DNA of 33,798 bases from NCBI RefSeq assembly GCF_015354575.1, contig NZ_JACAFQ010000047.1, positions 1 to 33,798 on the forward strand. Direction: 5' to 3'. The notes beneath the pieces are model-generated. The model searched no databases and had not been told where the DNA came from. It saw only the letters and a list, made by a program, of their open reading frames with translations. Position numbers and translations under genes: made by a program. Shown piece by piece: positions 22,847 through 28,991 of this stretch (its first letter is position 1; every line of letters starts with the position of its first letter). The DNA is from Pseudomonas sp. UFMG81. GTDB taxonomy: Bacteria > Pseudomonadota > Gammaproteobacteria > Pseudomonadales > Pseudomonadaceae.

Positions 22847-23392
22847 ATGAACCGCACCGGCCGCGCCCTGACCATGGGCTGCCTGTTGCTTCTTCAGCCC
22901 CTGCTGGCACTGGCGGAGGGCGGTAACTCGTTGCTGATTCCAGCGACGGGCCGCTGCACGCTGAATACCGCGCCGGAAGATCAGCAGAGCGCACTGAAGG
23001 CCTGCGAACAGACGGCGGAATCCGGGGATGCCGAAGCCCAGTACGAACTGGGTGAGTTCTACTACAGCGGTACGCCGCGCCACCTCGACAAAGCGCTCAA
23101 GTGGTTCGAAAAAGCCTCGCTGCAGGGCCACGCCCAGTCGCAGTACCGTCTCGGTTCGATGTTCTTCCATGGCGAAGGGGTCAAGGCCAACAACGTTCAG
23201 GCCTATATCCTGCTGAAAATGGCCGCGGTCAATGGCGCCGAGGATGCGCTGGACATGGCCGACGAGGTCACCGAGCAGATGCCCCGTGACGAACTCGAGC
23301 ACGCCACCCAGGTGCTGGGCCAGATCTTCCGCAAGTACCTGCTGGAACTGCAGAGTGCCGAAGGGCGCACGCCCTTTTCTCCCCTGCCCTGA
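22847..23392 (+). CDS. Exported Sel1-repeat (TPR-like) protein
   Basis: The 181-residue protein has a signal peptide (MNRTGRALTMGCLLLLQPLLALAEGG) and two to three Sel1-like repeats: DAEAQYELGEFYYSGTPRHLDKALKWFEKAS, then HAQSQYRLGSMFFHGEGVKANNVQAYILLKMAA, then a degenerate NGAEDALDMADEV. Such alpha-helical repeats serve protein-protein contacts, usually in the periplasm. AGAGG lies about ten bases before the ATG. It has its own candidate promoter after the hemL REP pair. A partner or process cannot be read from the sequence; similar small Sel1 proteins occur near this spot in other pseudomonads (from memory). Confidence 0.88.
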   Translation: MNRTGRALTMGCLLLLQPLLALAEGGNSLLIPATGRCTLNTAPEDQQSALKACEQTAESGDAEAQYELGEFYYSGTPRHLDKALKWFEKASLQGHAQSQYRLGSMFFHGEGVKANNVQAYILLKMAAVNGAEDALDMADEVTEQMPRDELEHATQVLGQIFRKYLLELQSAEGRTPFSPLP

Positions 23393-23415
23393 CGACGGGC
23401 CCATCACTCAAACGT

Positions 23416-23438
23416 AAAAAAAGCCAAGCATCATGGCT
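23416..23438 (-). terminator. Possible minus-strand terminator, weak
   Basis: Seven A (23416-23422) precede a 5-bp stem AGCCA/TGGCT with a 7-nt loop, so the minus strand reads as a short hairpin plus T tract. No minus-strand gene feeds it. Low support. Confidence 0.25.
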
Positions 23439-23469
23439 AACGGCCCTGTGTGCTGTCAGTTTCGGCCTC

Positions 23470-23494
23470 TTCGCGGGTAAACCCGCTCCCACAG
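23470..23494. repeat. Single REP copy in front of ybeZ
   Basis: TCGCGGGTAAACCCGCTCC followed by CACAG is one unpaired REP unit in the 219-nt gap between the Sel1 gene and ybeZ. It is unusual here in lacking a partner copy. Apart from this and the weak hairpin at 23416 I see nothing else in the gap. Confidence 0.75.
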
Positions 23495-23611
23495 ACGAAG
23501 AGTCCAGCATTGGCCTGTCGCAACCCTTGATCGTTTCAGTGCTTTCGCCACTGCCACTCTAGGGTTATTCTTGAGCTCACATTCATTGCCGTCGAGCGGC
23601 TGAAAACGACC

Positions 23612-24610
23612 TTGAACGCACCCATACAACCCCATCGTTTCATCCTCGAACCTTTCGAGGCCACCCGTTTCGCCAACCTGTGCGGCCAGTTCGACGAGCA
23701 CCTGCGTCTGATCGAACAACGCCTGGCCATCGAGATCCGCAACCGCGGCAATCAGTTCGAACTGATCGGCGAACCCAAGACCACCTCCGCCGCCGAGCAG
23801 CTGTTGCGTCGCCTCTATCGTGAGGCCAAGGCCAACGAGCTGTCGCCGGAAACGGTCCACCTCTATCTCCAGGAATCGACGGTCGAGAACATCGACAACC
23901 CCGCCGTCAATGAGGTCAGCGTCTCGCTGCGCACGCGCAAGGGCAACATCCGCCCGCGCGGCGTCAACCAGCAGCGCTACGTCAAGGAGATCCTGGCCAA
24001 CGACATCAACTTCGGCATCGGCCCGGCCGGTACCGGCAAGACGTATCTGGCCGTGGCCTGCGCCGTGGACGCGCTGGAGCGCGAACAGGTGCGGCGCATC
24101 CTGCTGGTGCGCCCGGCGGTGGAAGCCGGCGAGAAACTCGGCTTCCTGCCCGGCGACCTGGCCCAGAAGATCGACCCGTACCTGCGCCCGCTGTATGACG
24201 CGCTGTACGAGATGCTCGGCTTCGAGCACGTGGCCAAGCTGATCGAGCGCCAGGTGATCGAGATCGCCCCGCTGGCCTACATGCGCGGCCGTACGCTCAA
24301 CAACAGCTTCATCATCCTCGACGAGAGCCAGAACACCACGCTCGAGCAGATGAAGATGTTCCTCACCCGCATCGGCTTCGGCTCGACTGCGGTGATCACC
24401 GGCGACATCACCCAGGTCGACCTGCCGCGCGGCACCAAGTCGGGCCTGGCCCACGTGATCGAGGTGCTCAAGGACGTACCGGGTATCAGCTTCACCCACT
24501 TCCAGCCCAAGGACGTGGTGCGCCACCCGCTGGTGCAGCGCATCGTCGAAGCCTACGACCGCTTCGAGGCGCGCCAGGCCAAACCTGAGGCGCCCGGCAA
24601 AGATGCTTGA
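23612..24610 (+). CDS. ybeZ: PhoH-like ATPase YbeZ
   Basis: The 332-residue protein has an N-terminal domain (MNAPIQPHRFILEPFEATRFANLCGQFDEHLRLIEQRL, about 1-115) and a PhoH P-loop domain: Walker A GPAGTGKT (137-144), RPAVEAGEKLGFLPGDLAQKIDPYLRPLYDAL, Walker B FIILDESQNTT and VITGDITQVDLP. YbeZ is an ATPase that partners YbeY in rRNA and ribosome maturation. The only plausible start is TTG at 23612, which begins the conserved N terminus; no in-frame ATG precedes it and the ribosome-binding site (GAGCGG) is weak, so low initiation is likely. The 3' end overlaps ybeY by 8 nt. In many gammaproteobacteria miaB lies directly upstream; here it does not. Confidence 0.94.
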   Translation: MNAPIQPHRFILEPFEATRFANLCGQFDEHLRLIEQRLAIEIRNRGNQFELIGEPKTTSAAEQLLRRLYREAKANELSPETVHLYLQESTVENIDNPAVNEVSVSLRTRKGNIRPRGVNQQRYVKEILANDINFGIGPAGTGKTYLAVACAVDALEREQVRRILLVRPAVEAGEKLGFLPGDLAQKIDPYLRPLYDALYEMLGFEHVAKLIERQVIEIAPLAYMRGRTLNNSFIILDESQNTTLEQMKMFLTRIGFGSTAVITGDITQVDLPRGTKSGLAHVIEVLKDVPGISFTHFQPKDVVRHPLVQRIVEAYDRFEARQAKPEAPGKDA

Positions 24611-25076
24611 ACTCGACCTGCAACGGGCCACGGACGCCGCTGCCCCCGATGACGCCGCCTTCCGCCGCTGGTGCGAACTGGCCCTGCGCCAGCGCACGGC
24701 CGACTCGGAAATGACCATTCGTCTGGTCGACGAAGCCGAAGGCCGTGAGCTCAACCACACCTACCGGCACAAGGACTACGCGACCAACGTGCTGTCCTTC
24801 CCCGCCGATGTACCGGATGACCTGCTCGACATCCCGCTGCTGGGCGACCTGGTGATCTGCGTCGCCGTGGTCGAACGCGAGGCACAGGAACAAGGCAAAT
24901 CGCTGGAAGCGCACTGGGCGCACCTGGTCATCCATGGCTGCCTGCACCTGCTCGGCTACGACCACATCGAAGACGACGAAGCCGAAGAGATGGAAGCGCT
25001 GGAACGAGAATTGCTGGCGGAACTGGGTCATCCCGACCCTTACGCCGACGACGAAATCGACACAATCACACACTGA
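24603..25076 (+). CDS. ybeY: rRNA maturation endoribonuclease YbeY
   Basis: The 157-residue protein carries the zinc site HLVIHGCLHLLGYDH (His111, His115, His121) and the family strand TNVLSFPAD at residues 61-69. YbeY is a metal-dependent single-strand RNase needed for 16S rRNA 3'-end maturation and ribosome quality control. The ATG at 24603 overlaps the end of ybeZ by 8 nt, so translation is probably coupled. The acidic C terminus (DPYADDEIDTITH) is typical. All key residues are present. Confidence 0.96.
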   Translation: MLELDLQRATDAAAPDDAAFRRWCELALRQRTADSEMTIRLVDEAEGRELNHTYRHKDYATNVLSFPADVPDDLLDIPLLGDLVICVAVVEREAQEQGKSLEAHWAHLVIHGCLHLLGYDHIEDDEAEEMEALERELLAELGHPDPYADDEIDTITH

Positions 25077-25102
25077 ACACGCAAGGATCACGAGTAACCG
25101 CC

Positions 25103-25942
25103 ATGAGCGAAGATCGATCGAGCAACGGGCAGAAGTCCTGGCTGGGTAAACTGACCCAGGCTTTTGCCCATGAGCCGAAAAACCGCCAGGAGCTCCTCGA
25201 GCTGCTGCGCGAAGCCCATCAGAACAAGCTGCTCGACAGCGAAGCGCTGACCATCGTCGAAGGCGCCATCCAGGTCGCCGACCTGCAGGTGCGCGACATC
25301 ATGGTGCCGCGCTCACAGATGATCAGCATCAAGGCCAGCCAGTCGCCACGCGAGTTCCTGCCGGCGGTGATCGACGCCGCGCACTCGCGCTACCCGGTGA
25401 TCGGCGAAAGCCACGACGATGTGCTTGGCATCCTGCTCGCCAAGGACCTGCTGCCGCTCATCCTCAAAGAGAACGGCGACAGCTTCAACATCAAGGACCT
25501 GCTGCGCCCGGCCACCTTCGTGCCCGAGTCCAAGCGCCTGAACGTGCTGCTGCGCGAGTTCCGCGCCAACCACAACCACATGGCCATCGTCATCGACGAA
25601 TACGGCGGCGTGGCCGGGTTGGTGACCATCGAGGACGTGCTCGAGCAGATCGTCGGCGACATCGAAGACGAGCACGACGTCGAGGAAGACAGCTACATCA
25701 AGCCACTGCCCAGCGGCGACTTCCTGGTCAAGGCGCTCACCCCCATCGAGAATTTCAACGAATTCTTCGACGGCGAATTCTCCGATGACGAATTCGACAC
25801 GGTCGGTGGCCTGGTGATGAGCGCCTTCGGCCACCTGCCCAAACGCAACGAAACCACCGAGATCGGTAGCTACCGCTTCCGCATTCTCAACGCCGACAGC
25901 CGGCGGATACATTTGCTGCGCCTCACCCCGATCAACCGTTAA
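25103..25942 (+). CDS. ybeX: CorC/YbeX-family CBS-domain protein
   Basis: The 279-residue protein has a short N-terminal region (WLGKLTQAFAHEPKNRQELLELLREAHQNKLLDSEAL), a CBS pair (about residues 65-190; VRDIMVPRSQM and YGGVAGLVTIEDVLEQIVGDIEDEHD) and a C-terminal CorC/HlyC domain (ending RFRILNADSRRIHLLRLTPI). It is the soluble YbeX form without membrane segments. The family was linked to Mg/Co efflux (CorC), while newer work ties YbeX to ribosome metabolism, which fits its place behind ybeZ-ybeY. The gap to ybeY is 26 nt and to lnt 8 nt, so it is mid-operon. Confidence 0.94.
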   Translation: MSEDRSSNGQKSWLGKLTQAFAHEPKNRQELLELLREAHQNKLLDSEALTIVEGAIQVADLQVRDIMVPRSQMISIKASQSPREFLPAVIDAAHSRYPVIGESHDDVLGILLAKDLLPLILKENGDSFNIKDLLRPATFVPESKRLNVLLREFRANHNHMAIVIDEYGGVAGLVTIEDVLEQIVGDIEDEHDVEEDSYIKPLPSGDFLVKALTPIENFNEFFDGEFSDDEFDTVGGLVMSAFGHLPKRNETTEIGSYRFRILNADSRRIHLLRLTPINR

Positions 25943-25950
25943 GGACGAAA

Positions 25951-27468
25951 ATGCGCTGGATCACCCGCCCCGGCTGGCCCGGTAACCTGCTGGCCATGGT
26001 GGCCGGCGCCTCCACCCTCCTGGCCCTGGCGCCTTTCGACATCTGGCCGTTGGCGCTGCTGTCGATCGCCCTGTTCTACGCTGGCCTGCGCACGCTCAGC
26101 CCGCGCCAGGCCCTGGCCCGCGGCTGGAGCTTCGGTTTCGGCCTGTATGGCGCCGGCACCTGGTGGATCTACGTCAGCATGAACACCTACGGCGGCGCTT
26201 CGCCGCTGCTGGCGATCCTGCTGCTGGTGGCGTTCTTTGCCTGCCTGGCGTTCTTCTTCGCGCTACCGGCCTGGCTCTGGGCGCGCTGGCTGCGCCGCGA
26301 CGAAGCGCCGCTGGCCGACGCCCTGGGCTTTGCCGCGCTGTGGCTGCTGCAAGAAGCCTTCCGTGGCTGGTTCCTGACCGGCTTCCCATGGTTGTACGCC
26401 GGCTACAGCCAGCTCGACGGCCCGCTGGCCGGGCTGGCACCGCTGGGCGGCGTGTGGCTGGTGTCGTTCATCCTCGCCCTGAGCGCCGCCTTGCTCTGCA
26501 ACCTGCCGCGCCTGCGCGCTCGCCCAGGGTTCCTGGCCGCTGGCGTGGTGCTGCTGGTGGGCCCCTGGATCGTCGGCATGGCGCTCAAAGGCCACGCCTG
26601 GACCAAGCCAGCCGGCGACCCGCTGAAGGTCGCCGCGTTGCAGGGCAACGTCGAGCAGGACCTGAAATGGGACCCGGCCCACGTCAACGCCCAGTTGGCA
26701 CTGTACCGGGACATGAGCTTCAGCTCGAAACCCGTGGACCTGCTGATCTGGCCGGAAACCGCAGTGCCGGTGCTCAAGGACCAGGCCCAGGGCTACATCG
26801 ACATGATGGGGACCTTCGCTGCCGAGCGGCATTCGGCGCTGATCACCGGGGTACCGGTACGGCAGATGGTTCACCACCAGCGTCGCTACTTCAACGGCAT
26901 CACCGTGGCCGGCGAGGGCGATGGCCTGTACCTCAAGCAGAAGCTGGTGCCATTCGGCGAGTACGTGCCGTTGCAGGACATGCTGCGGGGGCTGATCGAG
27001 TTCTTCAACCTGCCGATGTCCGACTTCGCCCGCGGCCCGGCGGACCAGCCATTGCTGCAAGCCAAGGGCTACCAGATCGCGCCGTACATCTGCTACGAAG
27101 TGGTCTACCCCGAATTCGCTGCCAGCCTGGCGGCCCGCAGCGACCTGCTGCTGACCATCAGCAACGACACCTGGTTCGGCAAGTCGATCGGCCCGTTGCA
27201 GCATTTGCAGATGGCACAGATGCGCGCATTGGAGGCCGGCCGCTGGATGATCCGCGCCACCAACAACGGCGTCACTGCGCTGATCGACCCGTTCGGCAAG
27301 ATCACCACGCAGGTCCCGCAGTTCGAGCGCGCGGTGCTGTATGGCGAAGTGGTGCCGATGCAGCAACTGACGCCGTACCTGCAATGGCGTTCGTGGCCGC
27401 TGGCGATTGTCTGTGCATTGCTGCTGGGTTGGGCGCTGCTGGCCGGGCGTATCGCCAAGACGGTCTGA
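25951..27468 (+). CDS. lnt: Apolipoprotein N-acyltransferase
   Basis: The 505-residue inner-membrane enzyme has about six N-terminal transmembrane segments (to residue about 215), a periplasmic nitrilase-fold domain and a last membrane helix at the C terminus (AIVCALLLGWALLAGRI). The catalytic triad is visible: Glu269 in WPETAVP, Lys329 in LKQKLVPFGEYVP and Cys381 in ICYEVVYPE. It transfers an acyl chain to the N-terminal Cys of lipoproteins, the last maturation step before Lol export. LptE and the other lipoproteins in this window are expected substrates. AAGGACG lies six bases before the ATG. It closes the ybeZ-ybeY-ybeX-lnt operon and is followed by a REP pair. Confidence 0.97.
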   Translation: MRWITRPGWPGNLLAMVAGASTLLALAPFDIWPLALLSIALFYAGLRTLSPRQALARGWSFGFGLYGAGTWWIYVSMNTYGGASPLLAILLLVAFFACLAFFFALPAWLWARWLRRDEAPLADALGFAALWLLQEAFRGWFLTGFPWLYAGYSQLDGPLAGLAPLGGVWLVSFILALSAALLCNLPRLRARPGFLAAGVVLLVGPWIVGMALKGHAWTKPAGDPLKVAALQGNVEQDLKWDPAHVNAQLALYRDMSFSSKPVDLLIWPETAVPVLKDQAQGYIDMMGTFAAERHSALITGVPVRQMVHHQRRYFNGITVAGEGDGLYLKQKLVPFGEYVPLQDMLRGLIEFFNLPMSDFARGPADQPLLQAKGYQIAPYICYEVVYPEFAASLAARSDLLLTISNDTWFGKSIGPLQHLQMAQMRALEAGRWMIRATNNGVTALIDPFGKITTQVPQFERAVLYGEVVPMQQLTPYLQWRSWPLAIVCALLLGWALLAGRIAKTV

Positions 27469-27477
27469 GCAAAGGCA

Positions 27478-27530
27478 TCGCGGGGCAAGCCCGCTCCCAC
27501 GGGCGTCGTGGGAGCGGGCTTGCCCCGCGA
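27478..27530. repeat. Near-perfect inverted REP pair behind lnt
   Basis: TCGCGGGGCAAGCCCGCTCC plus CAC and its exact reverse complement enclose a 7-nt loop (GGGCGTC). It lies between the convergent lnt and DUF218 genes and is almost identical to the element at 4464-4517. Confidence 0.9.
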
Positions 27531-27547
27531 TGAGGCCATCATAGCCC

Positions 27548-28309
27548 TCAGTAGAACACCCGGTACCCCACCAACCCCACCGCCTCGTTCAATAATTGCC
27601 CGCTCTGCCAGATCGCCCGGCTCTCCGGCAGCAACCCGGCGAACGGCCGCGCATGATCACGGCCCAAGAACCCAACCGGTGCCGGCACCACCTCGAACCC
27701 GGCCCGCTCGAAACTCCAGCGCGAGCGCTGCATATGCCAGGCCTGGGTCACCACCACTACCCGGCGGATCCCCAGCGGTTGCAGGACCTGCGCGCTGAGT
27801 GCGGCATTCTCCCAGGTAGTGTGGCTGGCCTCTTCCTTCCAGGTAACCGAAACACCGAAGTCGGCCTGCAACCGCTCAGCCATCAACTGTGCCTCGCTCG
27901 GCGGGGTACCGTAGTGCAGACCTCCACTGGTCAGCACCGGCAATCCTGAGGCTTTGGCCAATTGCGCGGCATAGCGCATGCGCTCCAGGGCCAGGTACGA
28001 AGGCTGGTCGCTACCGCCCCAGGCCGGATCGCCACGGTCACGCCCGGCGCCCAGCACCACGATGGCATCGGCGCGCTGCGCCAGGCTCGCCCAGCTACCC
28101 TGGGCCAGGGCCGGTTCGGTTTCCAGCTGGCGCGCCGCCTGCTCCACCATCAGTGGCAGGCTCATCAGCCACAGCCCGCCCAGGCCCAGGGCAAAGCACG
28201 CCGCCGCCAACCTGGGCCGGCGTCGACGCCACCACCAGGCCGCCAACAGCAGCAGAAACAGGACGCCCGGCGGCATCAGCCATTGTTTGATGAAATAGCG
28301 CAGCGGCAT
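27548..28309 (-). CDS. DUF218/YdcF-family membrane protein, ElyC-like
   Basis: The 253-residue protein has two N-terminal transmembrane segments (about residues 12-27 and 34-55) and a periplasmic DUF218 domain with ADAIVVLGAGRDRG, VLTSGGLHYG, EEASHTTWENAALSAQVL and VVVVTQAWHMQRSRWSFERAGFEVVPAPVGF. The two-TM layout and length match ElyC (259 residues in E. coli), which affects peptidoglycan and lipid-carrier metabolism, rather than the shorter SanA. GGAGGTG lies about 7 bases before the ATG. Exact ElyC function is inferred. Confidence 0.9.
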   Translation of the reverse strand: MPLRYFIKQWLMPPGVLFLLLLAAWWWRRRRPRLAAACFALGLGGLWLMSLPLMVEQAARQLETEPALAQGSWASLAQRADAIVVLGAGRDRGDPAWGGSDQPSYLALERMRYAAQLAKASGLPVLTSGGLHYGTPPSEAQLMAERLQADFGVSVTWKEEASHTTWENAALSAQVLQPLGIRRVVVVTQAWHMQRSRWSFERAGFEVVPAPVGFLGRDHARPFAGLLPESRAIWQSGQLLNEAVGLVGYRVFY

Positions 28310-28438
28310 CGCACACCTCCATGGAAGGCATGCAGCCTAAGAGGATCGACGCCGGGCCTCAAGGGGAGGTCGACGCCGATCACAGTGTGGGTGTTGAACA
28401 ACCGGCGCGTGAACACGTGCGCCTGCAAACCTGAACGG

Positions 28439-28753
28439 CTAACGGGATGGCTGCGTCCTGGATCTTGCGGGAGCAGTGGCACGCTTTCGATCCTTGAGCC
28501 AGATGATCCTGGCCGAGGATGGTTCCGGTTGCGGGTAGGCACCGGCGCTGGCATGACGACCTTCCGGGAGAGTTTCCAGGTAGGCCTTGATCACCTCGAA
28601 CTCGGCATGGCTCAAACCACGCAATTCCAGTTCGGCGGGCATCTCGTTGCGCAATCGTACCGAGGTTCTGGCGACTTCCAGTGCCAGCCCCAGCCGATCG
28701 AGCAGGCGTTCGTAAAGCTCCGGTTTGCTTGCGGGTAATTGCGACTCTCCCAT
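28439..28753 (-). CDS. Hypothetical 104-residue protein
   Basis: I do not recognise a family. The protein MGESQLPASKPELYERLLDRLGLALEVARTSVRLRNEMPAELELRGLSH... looks helical in its first 65 residues (heptad-like Leu pattern) and ends in a basic, Pro/Arg-rich tail (KDRKRATAPARSRTQPSR). There is no signal or membrane segment. GAGGTG six bases before the ATG at 28753, the good codon use in the first half and its position in front of the DUF218 gene support a real gene. The tail has lower-quality sequence and may be less conserved. It is divergent from leuS. Confidence 0.65.
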   Translation of the reverse strand: MGESQLPASKPELYERLLDRLGLALEVARTSVRLRNEMPAELELRGLSHAEFEVIKAYLETLPEGRHASAGAYPQPEPSSARIIWLKDRKRATAPARSRTQPSR

Positions 28754-28869
28754 CCGTTCACCTCATTGAAGGTAAGAATATCTCCCCCCACAGATGAGCT
28801 TAGCGGCGCGCTGAAAAGCAGCTGCCCGCTGCGACCAACGGCCCGCGCGGCGGGCGATGCAATCAGGGT

Positions 28870-28899
28870 TTCCCACGATACACGGCGCTCATGTATGCT
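28870..28899 (+). promoter_or_regulatory. Candidate sigma-70 promoter of leuS
   Basis: TTCCCA at 28870-28875 and TATGCT at 28894-28899, spacer 18 nt, would start transcription near 28906. This leaves a leader of about 85 nt before the leuS ATG, long enough for the structures at 28931-28967. Confidence 0.4.
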
Positions 28900-28930
28900 A
28901 CGGCGTTCACTCTAAAGACACCGGAGTGCC

Positions 28931-28967
28931 GGACGCAGCGAGGTTCCGCTGCCTGGAAACAGGGTCC
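28931..28967 (+). promoter_or_regulatory. Structured leuS leader, three-way junction candidate
   Basis: GGAC (28931-28934) can pair with GTCC (28964-28967) and enclose two hairpins: GCAGCG-AGGTTC-CGCTGC (28935-28952) and CTG-GAAA-CAG around a GNRA-type tetraloop (28953-28962). A pyrimidine tract (TCCCTTCTCTCTC) and the leuS start follow. Aminoacyl-tRNA synthetase genes are often controlled in the leader, but this fold fits no class I know (not a T-box). Pairings are by eye. Confidence 0.4.
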
Positions 28968-28991
28968 CTTCTCTCTCAGTAAAAAGTAGCC

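Noticed and set aside
28891..28989. A 32-codon frame (starting MYATAF) directly before leuS, as a possible leader peptide
   Set aside because: It overlaps the likely -10 box (TATGCT), so its ATG would not be transcribed, and it has no run of Leu codons. It becomes relevant only if the true start of transcription lies further upstream.
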